A stretch of 64,000 bases of DNA from positions 8,571 to 72,570 of the forward strand of contig JBLNCI010000002.1 of NCBI GenBank assembly GCA_050260515.1. Direction: 5' to 3'. This document shows positions 10,355-18,782 of this stretch, in pieces; position 1 is the stretch's first letter, and each line of letters opens with the position of its first letter. The notes below the pieces were generated by a model that saw only the letters and a program-made list of their open reading frames with translations, ran no database searches and was not told where the DNA came from. A program made the position numbers and the translations under genes. The stretch comes from DATJIG01 sp050260515. GTDB lineage: Bacteria > Pseudomonadota > Alphaproteobacteria > SMXQ01.

Positions 10355-10867
10355 TCACAGCCCCAACGCCGCTGTGACGACCTGCAGCAGATCCGCTGGC
10401 GGAACGGGCTTGTCGAGGATCGCAAGCGGGCGCGCGGATTCGGCACGGCGTCTCGTCGCCGCGTCGAGATGGCCCGACACGAACAGCGAGCGAATCCCGT
10501 ACAGGTCGAGAATCCGTATCGCCGACTCGATGCCGTCGCCGCCGGCCGCGAGACGGATGTCCATCAGCACCAAGGAAGGTGCGAGCTCGCCGGCGAGGCG
10601 GACTGCGCTGTCCCCGTCGCCTGCGAGTCCCACGACATCGAACCCTCCCCGCGCCAGGGTTTCCTGGAGCTCCATTGCGATCCAGGCCTCGTCCTCAATG
10701 ACGAGGATTCGCCTCGACTGGTGTCGGCCATGGCGGCCCCGCGCCTCATGTGAGGCCGGCCCGGAACCGGTATCGGCTTGGGAAAGCGCAACCCGATCAG
10801 GGTGATGCGCACGCACGCCACACGCGGGTCCTATCGGTCGGTTACGGCCACGTTCACCCACTGACAT
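10355..10867 (-). CDS. Single-domain response regulator, paralogue of the previous one, start uncertain
   Basis: A second receiver-only protein: RILVIEDEAWIAMEL, phospho-acceptor in LVLMDIRL, and Lys in ILDKPVPP. The first roughly 50 residues of the open frame are low-quality sequence with no domain, and no good ATG lies just before the receiver in this frame. An ATG giving MADTSR sits at the expected position but in a different frame. Either the start is an upstream GTG or the ATG at the frame end, or one base was gained or lost near 10705-10725. The domain itself is intact. Confidence 0.7.
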   Translation of the reverse strand: MSVGERGRNRPIGPACGVRAHHPDRVALSQADTGSGPASHEARGRHGRHQSRRILVIEDEAWIAMELQETLARGGFDVVGLAGDGDSAVRLAGELAPSLVLMDIRLAAGGDGIESAIRILDLYGIRSLFVSGHLDAATRRRAESARPLAILDKPVPPADLLQVVTAALGL

Positions 10868-11018
10868 ACGCCGCTCCGCCTCAGGAGTTGATTCTTGCCA
10901 TCGATATGCTGCGGAAAATAATCGGCATTTGCGGTCATCCGTTCCATGGCGTCGCGGGAGATCGCGATTTTTCCTCCGCGACGTTCTTGCTTCATCCTCC
11001 CCGAGGAGACTGCGTTAC

Positions 11019-12413
11019 GTGAGCACCGTCGTTCCGCTTTCAGTCTCGCCCACCATCATCGACGAACGCCCGCAGTACATCGATGCGCTGCCGATGGCCG
11101 TCTATGCGTGCGACTCGGCCGGCGCGATCCGCTGGTACAACCGTCGCGCGGCAGCGCTTTGGGGTCGCGAGCCGCGCGTCGGCGTGGACTGCTACTGCGG
11201 GTCGCACCGGGTCTACGATCTCGACGGTCGCGAAATTCCGCTCGTCCAGGCGCCGATGGCGCGCGCGCTGCGCTCGCGGGAGGCCATCGACGGCGCTCAG
11301 GCGGTGATCGGCCGCCCCGACGGCTCGTCGTTCGTCGCGATGGTGCACATCCAGCCGGTGATCGACGACACCGGCCGTCTCGTGGGGGCGATCAACTGCT
11401 TTCACGAAACGACAACGCTATACGACGAGCATAAGGCGGCCCACGGCCGCGCCGAGCACTATCGCGACCTCCTCGACGCGTTGCCCGCCGCCGTCTACAC
11501 CACCGATGCGGAGGGCAGGATCACCGCCTTCAACCGCGCGGCGGTGGACCTGTGGGGGCGCGAGCCCGTGACCGGCGTCGACCGTTGGTGCGGGTCGTGG
11601 AAGCTGTTCTGGCCGGATGGCCGCCCGATGCCCCAGGGCGAATGCCCGATGTCGGTGGCGATCCGAGAGAACCGGGCCGTGCGCGGCATGGAAGCGATCG
11701 GCGAACGTCCCGATGGCTCCCGGTTCTGGTTCGTCCCTTATCCGACGCCGCTGCGGGATGACGACGGCAAGCTCGTCGGCGCCATCAACATGCTCGTCGA
11801 CATCACGAATCGGAAGGCGAGCCAGGAGCGGATCGAGACGCTGTCGCGGGAGGTGAACCACCGCGCCAAGAACATGCTCGCGGTCATCCAGTCGATCGTC
11901 CGTCTCAGCACGACGGACCCGCACCGCGAGTTCGCCGATACACTGCTCGGGCGCATCACCGCGCTCGGCCGCGCCCACAGCCTGCTGTCGGAGAACCGCT
12001 GGGAGGGCGCGGATCTCGCCCGGCTGATCGAGGAGGAGCTCGCGCCGTTCCGCGAGGGCGCCGACGCCCGCGCCAGCATCGAGGGTCCTCACCTGGCGCT
12101 CGCGCCGTCGGCGGCTCAACCCCTGTCCATCGCCGTTCACGAGCTCGCCACCAACGCCGCCAAATACGGGGCGCTGTCCGCCCCTGAGGGGCGGGTGTCG
12201 GTTCAATGGTCGCGCGAGCCGCATGGAACCGTCAGCCTGCGCTGGGCCGAAAGCGGCGGACCGCCGGTGACGCCGCCGAAGCGCCGGAACTTCGGCCTCA
12301 GCGTGATCAACATCGTGATCACCAGCCAGCTCGGCGGCACCGTGACGCTCGATTGGCGACGCGAGGGCCTCGTGTGCACGGCGGAAATCCCCGCCGCCGC
12401 GCTCGTGCATTGA
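11019..12413 (+). CDS. PAS-PAS HWE-family sensor histidine kinase
   Basis: A 464-residue cytoplasmic sensor kinase. Two PAS domains follow each other: about residues 10-130 (YIDALPMAVYACDSAG) and 145-270 (LLDALPAAVYTTDAEG), both with a WGREP motif and a Cys-Gly-Ser turn. The kinase core starts with EVNHRAKNMLAVIQSIV, where the phosphorylated His is about residue 281, and ends with the HWE-type ATPase blocks HELATNAAKYG and FGLSVINIVI. No membrane segment is seen, so the PAS domains sense an internal cue. A GTG start with GGAG 10 bases upstream is preferred over an upstream frame extension. It diverges from two receiver genes. Confidence 0.88.
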   Translation: MSTVVPLSVSPTIIDERPQYIDALPMAVYACDSAGAIRWYNRRAAALWGREPRVGVDCYCGSHRVYDLDGREIPLVQAPMARALRSREAIDGAQAVIGRPDGSSFVAMVHIQPVIDDTGRLVGAINCFHETTTLYDEHKAAHGRAEHYRDLLDALPAAVYTTDAEGRITAFNRAAVDLWGREPVTGVDRWCGSWKLFWPDGRPMPQGECPMSVAIRENRAVRGMEAIGERPDGSRFWFVPYPTPLRDDDGKLVGAINMLVDITNRKASQERIETLSREVNHRAKNMLAVIQSIVRLSTTDPHREFADTLLGRITALGRAHSLLSENRWEGADLARLIEEELAPFREGADARASIEGPHLALAPSAAQPLSIAVHELATNAAKYGALSAPEGRVSVQWSREPHGTVSLRWAESGGPPVTPPKRRNFGLSVINIVITSQLGGTVTLDWRREGLVCTAEIPAAALVH

Positions 12414-12420
12414 GCCGCAG

Positions 12421-13362
12421 CTATCGGATGTAGCCGCGCTCGCGCCAGAACCGCTCGGCTGCTGCGTGAAGCGGAACGCCCATCGGCGCCTCCGGCGTGT
12501 CGCAGCACATGCGCTCGAGCGGCAGCGGGCCGTCGCCGTCCCACGGGATCAGGTGCCTGCGCGCCTCGAGCGCGGCGCAGATCTGCGACACCAGGGCATC
12601 GGGCGCATCCTCGCGCACGAACACCGCCCAGCCGCTGAAGTCGACCGCGATGACGTCGGACGGCAGCTCCGGGTAGGTCTTTTTCGGCAGTATGGACCGA
12701 CGATACCCCATCGCCTCCATCCGCTGCGCGGCTGGCTCGGACAGCGACAGCACCCGCATACCGCTATGGATCGCCGGTGCCAGCCAGGACCGGATCGCCT
12801 CGTCGCACACGGCATTGGCGCCGCGCACGATCGCCTCGGTCTTGGGAATACGCGGGCCCCCGTCGTACCGCACCTCGCCGCCCCAGCTCAGGAGTTGGTC
12901 GCGGCTGAAGCCGGACGCCTCCATCATGTGGTCGAAGACCATGTGCAGCGGGTGCTCGCGCTGGGCACGCATCGAGACTTTCAGTGGAAACCGCTTCGCG
13001 CCGATGTCCTCGAACGAGGCGAGCCCGCTGTCCGCGGTCGCCGCGCAGACGAAGACGTCCGGCGACGGAAGCACGCACACGGTCCGGACGGGCTGCGGCT
13101 GCGCAAAAGGGCCCTTCCCGCGGTATGCGAGCGTCAGCATCGCCGACGGGTTCACCATCGCCATCGTCGACTCGCCCAAGACGACCGCATCGATCGCATC
13201 GAGCGTGCTCGCCGAATCGAGGCGCACCGGCCATCCATGGCCGTGGTCGCTCAGCAGGACGCGTGTCTGCTTGAGCGGCTGATCGGCGGTCACGAGCTCG
13301 GCGGCCACCTCGAGCACGAGTCGGGAGCGGATGGCAGGGGCGCGAATGCGCTCGACGCTCAT
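12421..13362 (-). CDS. TAXI/NMT1-type periplasmic-binding-fold protein lacking a signal peptide
   Basis: A 313-residue protein of the TRAP-associated extracytoplasmic immunogenic (TAXI) / NMT1-like binding fold: LASFEDIGAKRFPLKVS in the first lobe, GANAVCDEAIRSWLAPAI and a C-terminal MGVPLHAAAERFWRERGY helix typical of the group. Unusually, neither this start nor upstream in-frame codons supply a signal peptide, so it may stay in the cytoplasm. The ATG at 13362 has AAAGG 7 bases upstream. It is divergent from the first Bug-type binding-protein gene and may bind a related carboxylate as a sensor or carrier. Confidence 0.7.
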   Translation of the reverse strand: MSVERIRAPAIRSRLVLEVAAELVTADQPLKQTRVLLSDHGHGWPVRLDSASTLDAIDAVVLGESTMAMVNPSAMLTLAYRGKGPFAQPQPVRTVCVLPSPDVFVCAATADSGLASFEDIGAKRFPLKVSMRAQREHPLHMVFDHMMEASGFSRDQLLSWGGEVRYDGGPRIPKTEAIVRGANAVCDEAIRSWLAPAIHSGMRVLSLSEPAAQRMEAMGYRRSILPKKTYPELPSDVIAVDFSGWAVFVREDAPDALVSQICAALEARRHLIPWDGDGPLPLERMCCDTPEAPMGVPLHAAAERFWRERGYIR

Positions 13363-13515
13363 GGCGGAACCTTTCAACTGTCGGCGGAGACGGATTGCGG
13401 ACGCATTATAGCGGCGGGCGTGAAGGCACCAAGGCAGTCCGCCAAACATCCGTTGCCGTCGCCCTGAAAGGGCCTATCATTCCCGCAAATACAAAAGTTA
13501 ATCAGGGAGACTGGT

Positions 13516-14562
13516 ATGGGGTTCCGGGCCGCGCTCGCCGCGATCCTCATCTGCGCCGCCGCACCGGCCCTCGCCGCCGACGAGGACATCGCGAAATTCT
13601 ACGGCGGGCTCCAGATGAAGATGATCATCCGCTCCGCGCCCGGCGGGTCCTACGACACGTACGGCCGTCTGCTCGCCCGCCACATTGGCCGACACCTTCC
13701 GGGAAACCCCGCCGTCGTCTCGGTCAACATGCCGGGCGCGTCCGGCATCAAAGCCGCGAACTACGTTGCGGAGATCGCGCCCAAGGACGGATCCATCATC
13801 ACCAACGTCAGCCTCGGATTCCCCATGTACCAGGCCATGGGCCAGCTCAAGGCCGTGAAGACGGACATGCGCGACTTCAACTGGCTCGGCACCCTGAACG
13901 CCACGAACCAGGTCCTCGCTCTGTGGCACAACGCGCCGGTGAAATCGCTCGACGACGCTAAGCGCGCGGAAGCGCTCGTCGGCGCCGCGACGCCGGAATC
14001 CACCGGGGCGCAACTGCCCCGCGCGTACAACATCCTGCTCGGCACGAAGTTCAAGGTGGTCACCGGCTACGGCGACATCGCCGCCGTGCGCCTCGCCATC
14101 GAGCGCGGCGAGGTGGCGGGCCTCGGCTCCGACGGTTGGAGCGATCTCAAGACAGACTTCGGCGAGTTCGTGAAAAACAAGCAACTGAACGTCATTCTCC
14201 AGGTGGGACTCCACAAGGAGCACGATCTCCCCGACGTGCCGCTGCTCGTCGATCAGGCCAAGACGCCCGAGGATCGGGCCGTGCTCGAGTTCATCACCAA
14301 GAGCAACGCGTCGATCGGAAAGCCGTTCGCCACGTCGCCCGGCGTGCCTCCGGCGCGCGTCGCCGCGCTGCGTCGCGCGTTCGACGAGACGATGAAGGAC
14401 CCCCAGCTCCTCGCCGAGGCGGACAAGATGCACATCGAGATCGAGCCCATCGATGGCGTCGGAATCCAGAAAATCGTCACCGATATCGTGACCACGCCCA
14501 AGCCGGTGATCGAGCGCGTGAAGAACGCGCTGGGCATCACCGCCGAGAGCTCGATCCAGTAG
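13516..14562 (+). CDS. Tripartite tricarboxylate transporter (Bug/TctC) solute-binding protein 1
   Basis: A 348-residue periplasmic binding protein with a signal peptide ending near ALAADED. Bug hallmarks: MIIRSAPGGSYDTYGRLLARHIGRHLPG, then VNMPGASGIKAANYV, the KFKVVTGYGD loop, and AIERGEVAGLG. Bug proteins bind small carboxylates through two water-bridged beta-alpha loops and deliver them to TctAB, or act as sensors. No TctA or TctB gene is present here. GGGAG precedes the ATG. It is followed in the same direction by an isochorismatase-like gene and another Bug gene. Confidence 0.88.
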   Translation: MGFRAALAAILICAAAPALAADEDIAKFYGGLQMKMIIRSAPGGSYDTYGRLLARHIGRHLPGNPAVVSVNMPGASGIKAANYVAEIAPKDGSIITNVSLGFPMYQAMGQLKAVKTDMRDFNWLGTLNATNQVLALWHNAPVKSLDDAKRAEALVGAATPESTGAQLPRAYNILLGTKFKVVTGYGDIAAVRLAIERGEVAGLGSDGWSDLKTDFGEFVKNKQLNVILQVGLHKEHDLPDVPLLVDQAKTPEDRAVLEFITKSNASIGKPFATSPGVPPARVAALRRAFDETMKDPQLLAEADKMHIEIEPIDGVGIQKIVTDIVTTPKPVIERVKNALGITAESSIQ

Positions 14563-14572
14563 CGAGGTGGGC

Positions 14573-15295
14573 ATGGACCGTCCGTTCGATCGCCACCTCA
14601 GCACACAGGATCGCGAGGTCCTGCGGACCTACGGCTACGGCAACTGCGCCGGGGCCCAGAACCGGCCGGCGGTGCTCGTGGTCGACGTCAACTACACCTT
14701 CGTCGGCGAGAATCGCGAGCCCGTCACCGAAGCGATCAAGCGGCGCCGCAACGCCTGCGGGACGGCGGCGTGGGACGCGGTCGACGCGTTGCGGCCGCTG
14801 CTCGACGCCGCCCGCGCCAAGGGCCTGCCGGTGTTCTACACCACCGGCGACACGCGGCCCGACCTGCAGAAGCTCGGCGCGCCGCCGCTCAAGACATCGT
14901 CCCCACCCGCGACCGCGCCGGCGCGCAATCTCCGAGACGGCAACGAGATCGTCGAGGAGATCGCGCCGAAGCCGGGCGACATCGTCCTGCGCAAGACCAA
15001 GCCGAGCGCGTTCTTCGGGACGCCGCTCATCAGTCAGCTCGTGGCGCTGCGCGTCGACAGCCTGTTCGTGACCGGCGGCGCGACCTCCGGCTGCGTGCGG
15101 GCCAGCGCGGTGGACGCCTTCAGCAACAATTATCCGACGACCCTGGTGGCGGACTGCTGCTTCGACCGCTTCGAGGCGTCCCACGCGATGACCCTCTTCG
15201 ATCTCGGCGCCAAGTACGTCGAGATAGCGTCGAGTGCCGAGGCGATCGCCCGGATCGAGGCGCTGCCGGACGGGCTCTTCGGAGGGCCCCGCTAG
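14573..15295 (+). CDS. Isochorismatase-family cysteine hydrolase
   Basis: A 240-residue cytoplasmic hydrolase of the isochorismatase/N-carbamoylsarcosine amidohydrolase superfamily. The catalytic triad is readable: Asp38 in LVVDVNYTF, Lys143 in RKTKPSAFFGT and Cys174 in TSGCVRASAVDAF. The length and SGCVRA motif resemble carbamoyl-amide hydrolases, which release ammonia and CO2 from N-carbamoyl amino acids. This would fit the hydantoinase-like genes nearby, since ring opening yields N-carbamoyl compounds; that link is inference. The start is the ATG at 14573 with GAGG 5 bases upstream, 10 bases after the upstream binding-protein stop. Confidence 0.85.
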   Translation: MDRPFDRHLSTQDREVLRTYGYGNCAGAQNRPAVLVVDVNYTFVGENREPVTEAIKRRRNACGTAAWDAVDALRPLLDAARAKGLPVFYTTGDTRPDLQKLGAPPLKTSSPPATAPARNLRDGNEIVEEIAPKPGDIVLRKTKPSAFFGTPLISQLVALRVDSLFVTGGATSGCVRASAVDAFSNNYPTTLVADCCFDRFEASHAMTLFDLGAKYVEIASSAEAIARIEALPDGLFGGPR

Positions 15296-15355
15296 ACCAA
15301 TCGATCGACGCGTGCGTCCAAACGATATCTCTCGCAAAGCTCAGGGGAGGCGTTC

Positions 15356-16393
15356 ATGCGGTCAAGGCGTTCCATCGTTGCATTCTCCACCGCCCTCGCT
15401 GCGGCGGCGGTGCTCGCATCCGGCGCGGCCCGCGCCGACGCGGTCGAGGACTTCTACAAGGGGCGGTCGGTCGATCTCGTCATCTCGACGACCACCGGCG
15501 GAGGCTACGACACCATCGCCCGGGTGCTGGCGCGCTACATGCCGGCCCACATCGCGGGGAACCCGAAGATCACGCCCAAAAACATGCCCGGCGCCGGGGG
15601 CATCAAGGCCGCGAACTACCTCGCCTCGGAAGGTCCGCGCGACGGCAGCATGTTCGCGACGATCCAGAACCCGGTCCCCTTCCAGCCGTTGCTCGGCGTC
15701 CAGCAGGCGATGTACGACGCCCGCAAGTTCAGTTGGATCGGCAGCGCCAACACCGAGATCGGCCTCGTCTTCGTCTGGCATACGTCGAAGGTGACGAAGT
15801 TCGAGGATCTGATGACCCGCGAGGTGACCGTCGCCGGCACCGGCGGCGGCTCGTCGACGGATTTCTACTATCGTCTGCTCAACGAGTTCGTCGGCACCAA
15901 GCTCAAGAGCATCACCGGCTATCCCGGCTCGACCGAGTCGTTCCTGGCGCTCGAGCGCGGCGAGGTCGAGGGCTTCTTCCTGTTCTGGTCGACGATGAAG
16001 TCGTCCTACGCGCAGCGGCTCGAGAAAAAGGAGATTCGCAACATCGCGCAGTTCTCGCTCGAAAAGAGTCCCGAGCTGCCGGACGTGCCGTTCGCCAACG
16101 ACTACATCAAGGATCCGAAAAACAGGCAGGCGTTCGAGTTCGCGGTCGGCCCGCTCGCGATGGGGCGGCCCTACGTCGCGCCCGAAGGTCTGCCCGCCGA
16201 TCGCCTCAAGGCGCTGCGCACGGCCTTCCTCGACACGCTTAAGGACCCGCAGTTCGTCGCCGAGGCCCACAAGCTGAAGCTCGACCTCAGCGGCATCAAG
16301 AGCGGCGAGGAGGTCTCCGATCTGGTCAACCGCCTCTACGCGACCCCCAAGGACGTCGTCGCCAAGGTCGCCGAGATCACGAAGGGCATGTGA
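15356..16393 (+). CDS. Bug/TctC solute-binding protein 2
   Basis: A 345-residue exported binding protein; the signal peptide (SIVAFSTALAAAAVLASG) is cleaved near ARADAVEDFY. Family motifs: STTTGGGYDTIARVLARYM, KNMPGAGGIKAANYL, KLKSITGYPGSTE and ALERGEVEGFF. It ends the plus-strand trio binding protein - hydrolase - binding protein and is followed by a strong hairpin terminator. GGGGAGG lies 4-5 bases before the ATG. The ligand cannot be inferred from sequence; the adjacent hydrolase suggests a carbamoyl or carboxylate compound. Confidence 0.88.
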   Translation: MRSRRSIVAFSTALAAAAVLASGAARADAVEDFYKGRSVDLVISTTTGGGYDTIARVLARYMPAHIAGNPKITPKNMPGAGGIKAANYLASEGPRDGSMFATIQNPVPFQPLLGVQQAMYDARKFSWIGSANTEIGLVFVWHTSKVTKFEDLMTREVTVAGTGGGSSTDFYYRLLNEFVGTKLKSITGYPGSTESFLALERGEVEGFFLFWSTMKSSYAQRLEKKEIRNIAQFSLEKSPELPDVPFANDYIKDPKNRQAFEFAVGPLAMGRPYVAPEGLPADRLKALRTAFLDTLKDPQFVAEAHKLKLDLSGIKSGEEVSDLVNRLYATPKDVVAKVAEITKGM

Positions 16394-16420
16394 TCCCCGG
16401 CGTCCGTCGTCCACAAACGA

Positions 16421-16448
16421 GAGGGGCTCCCGTGGGAGCCCCTCTTCT
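16421..16448 (+). terminator. Rho-independent terminator between convergent genes
   Basis: An 11-bp perfect stem GAGGGGCTCCC with a 2-base loop, followed on the plus strand by TTCTTATTT. It closes the plus-strand Bug 1 - hydrolase - Bug 2 operon. The stem could also serve the convergent minus-strand gene, but the T-tract is on the plus side. Confidence 0.8.
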
Positions 16449-16460
16449 TATTTGGCAAGC

Positions 16461-17492
16461 CTACTTGTGTTCGATCGCCTTGCGCGCGACCTCGACCACA
16501 TTGGGCGGCGACTGGTACATCTTCGCGACGATGCCCTGCAGCTGCTCGCCGCTGACCGGCGACACCTCGAGCTGCTGCTTCTCCGCCTCGGCGAGGAAGC
16601 GCGGGTCCTTGAGCACCACATCGAACGCTCGCCGCAGCGCCGTCACCCGCGCCGTCGGCACGTGCGGTGGCGCCGCATAGGGCCGACCCATCGTCTGATT
16701 GCTCAGGATCAGCTCCAGCGCCTGGCGTTCGAGATCGTTGCGCGCAAGCTCGGTCACCAGCGCGGAATCCTTGAGCTCGGGCGGCTTGTGGGTCGCGAAC
16801 AGCACCGGCACGACGAACTTCTTGTCGCGCACCCACTCGGGGCGCGTCGCGACGGCCGCCGACCACGTCCACCCGCAGCGACCCTGGATCTCGCCGCGCT
16901 CGAGCGCCAGCGAGAGATCGTTGGCGCCGGGATAGCCCGTCACGATCTTGAAGTGGGCGCCGAGGAGATTGTTGAGGATCGTCGGGTACATGTCAGATTC
17001 GGAGCCGGCGGCGTTCGACCCGAACACCAGCGGGCGCGACATGAAATCCTCGACCGACTTGATGCCGACCGTGTGCCACACCGAGCACAGGCTGACCTCG
17101 CTGTTGGTGCTGCCGATCCAGTTGAGCTCGGTCGGGACGAAGTTGACTCCCTGCCGGCCGAGCAGGCGGTCCATCGGCACGCTGCGGGCGAACGTGCCGA
17201 ACACGGTCCCGTCCTGCGGCGACACATGGAACAGCTCGTTGACGAAGGCGAGGCTCGCCGCGCCGGGCCGGTTCTTGACGATGATCGTCGGCTTGCCGGG
17301 AATGTAGTCGCCGATGTAGTTCGCCATCACCCGCGCATAGATGTCGTAGGTGCCGCCGGGTGGATATCCGACGCCGATCGTCACGGTCTTGCCGGCGTAG
17401 AATTGCTCGACGCTCTGGGCGGTCGCCGAGGCTCCGGCGATCGTCGAAGCGACGACGGCGATCGCGCCCGCGCGGATCATGAGGTTCGTCAT
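16461..17492 (-). CDS. Bug/TctC solute-binding protein 3
   Basis: A 343-residue exported binding protein with a signal peptide ending near ATAQSVEQFYAGK. Motifs: GVGYPPGGTYDIYARVMANY, KNRPGAASLAFVNELF (a variant of the usual MPGA-SG block), HFKIVTGYPGAND and ALERGEIQGRCG. An AAGGAG sequence lies upstream of the ATG. It is transcribed toward the terminator at 16421-16448 and separated from the next minus-strand Bug gene by a plus-strand fragment of yet another one. Confidence 0.87.
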   Translation of the reverse strand: MTNLMIRAGAIAVVASTIAGASATAQSVEQFYAGKTVTIGVGYPPGGTYDIYARVMANYIGDYIPGKPTIIVKNRPGAASLAFVNELFHVSPQDGTVFGTFARSVPMDRLLGRQGVNFVPTELNWIGSTNSEVSLCSVWHTVGIKSVEDFMSRPLVFGSNAAGSESDMYPTILNNLLGAHFKIVTGYPGANDLSLALERGEIQGRCGWTWSAAVATRPEWVRDKKFVVPVLFATHKPPELKDSALVTELARNDLERQALELILSNQTMGRPYAAPPHVPTARVTALRRAFDVVLKDPRFLAEAEKQQLEVSPVSGEQLQGIVAKMYQSPPNVVEVARKAIEHK

Positions 17493-17534
17493 GCGTGCTG
17501 AATCTCCTTCCGCGCTTCTATAGTCGCGGCGGAG

Positions 17535-17725
17535 AGCGGCGGCAAGGCGCTGCACCTGATGTTCGCCCGCGACGTGCTCGGGCGTCCGTTCAACGCGCCG
17601 CCGGAGATTCCGGCCGACCGCGCCAAGGTGCCGCGCGCCGCGTTCAACGACCCGGTCAAGGACCCGGCGCTCCTCGCCGATGCCGAGAAGGGCAAGATGG
17701 AGGCCTCCGTCTCGCCGCCGATCAA
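17535..17725 (+). pseudogene. C-terminal fragment of a Bug/TctC solute-binding protein
   Basis: About 60 codons on the plus strand match the last third of a Bug protein: SGGKALHLMFARDVLGRPF, NAPPEIPADRAKV, RAAFNDPVKDPALLADAEKGKME. This corresponds to the GRPFxxPPxVPADRxxALRxAFxxxxKDPxFLxEA segment of the intact paralogues. The N-terminal two thirds are missing, and the frame runs into the antisense of the next gene. It is a truncated relic left by recombination among the paralogues. Confidence 0.8.
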
Positions 17726-18765
17726 TCGTTCGGCATCAACTGCCGCGCGGCCTGCTTCACGCTGTCCGGCAACGCATAGAGCTGCTTCACGATGCGCTCT
17801 ATGTCCGCCCCGGGAATCGGGTCGAGCTCGAGGTTCTGTTTCTTCAACGCCTCGACGAAGCGTGGGTCGCTCATGGTCTTGACGAAGGCGGCGCGGATGG
17901 CCTCGACCCGCTCCTTCGGAACGTCCGGGCCCACGAACGACGGATACCCGGTCCCGGACGGGGCGCAGATCAGCTCCATGATCTGTCGATCCTCCTTCGA
18001 CTTGGCGAAGTCGAGCGCCAGCGGGACCGACGGCGGGATATCGTGCGCCTTCTCCAGTCCGAGCTGAACCAGCACGGACACGGTCCCATCCTTCACCCAG
18101 TCGGCCGAACGGCCGCTGTTGAGCGAACCCCAGGTGGTGCCGACCTTGCCCTGCACCTCGCCGCGCTCCATCGCGAGATCGACGTCGCCGACGCTCTTGT
18201 AGCCGCTCACGATCTTGAACTTGGTGCCGACGAGGCGGTTGAGCATCGTCGGGTAGACGCCAGTGTCCTGCGCGAGCGTCGTCGCGCCGATCACCACTTC
18301 TTTCTTCTTCGCGTCTTCCAGCGTCCGAACGTCCGTCGACTTGCTCCACACCGAGCCCACGGAGACCGTGCGCGCCGGGCTACCGATCCACTGGAACCGG
18401 TCCGGTTTGAAGGTCGCCTGCGGGCGGTTGAGCATCGGTGCCAGCATGAATCCTCGGGTGATGAAGCCCCAGGTCAGCCCGTCCTGCGGTGCGATCGCAT
18501 AAATGTAGTTGGCGGCGACGATGCCGCCCGCGCCCGGCATGTTGCGAACCACGATGGTCGGATGGCCGGGAATGTAATCGGCGATGACCTGCGAGATGTT
18601 GCGCGGGTAGGCCCCAACGGCACCCGCGCTCTCGCCGGTGCCGATGATCATGTTGAGGACCTTGCCACGATAGAAATCCTCGACCGCGTCGGCGGACGCG
18701 GCCGAAGCCAACCCGCTCACGCCGATGATAAGAGCGAGCAGCCTCGCCGAAGTGCGCAACGACAT
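17722..18765 (-). CDS. Bug/TctC solute-binding protein 4
   Basis: A 347-residue exported binding protein, signal peptide ending near SAASADAVEDFYRGK. Motifs: VVRNMPGAGGIVAANYIY, KFKIVSGYKSVGD, AMERGEVQGKVG and KERVEAIRAAF. The first lobe reads IIGTGESAGAVGAYPRNISQ, a divergent version of the ligand loop. The ATG at 18765 has GAGGG upstream; a GTG 21 bases earlier is also possible and would overlap the stop of the hydantoinase B gene. It is the second half of a repeated HyuB - binding protein pair. Confidence 0.87.
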   Translation of the reverse strand: MSLRTSARLLALIIGVSGLASAASADAVEDFYRGKVLNMIIGTGESAGAVGAYPRNISQVIADYIPGHPTIVVRNMPGAGGIVAANYIYAIAPQDGLTWGFITRGFMLAPMLNRPQATFKPDRFQWIGSPARTVSVGSVWSKSTDVRTLEDAKKKEVVIGATTLAQDTGVYPTMLNRLVGTKFKIVSGYKSVGDVDLAMERGEVQGKVGTTWGSLNSGRSADWVKDGTVSVLVQLGLEKAHDIPPSVPLALDFAKSKEDRQIMELICAPSGTGYPSFVGPDVPKERVEAIRAAFVKTMSDPRFVEALKKQNLELDPIPGADIERIVKQLYALPDSVKQAARQLMPND

Positions 18766-18782
18766 AACGTCTATCCCTCTGT

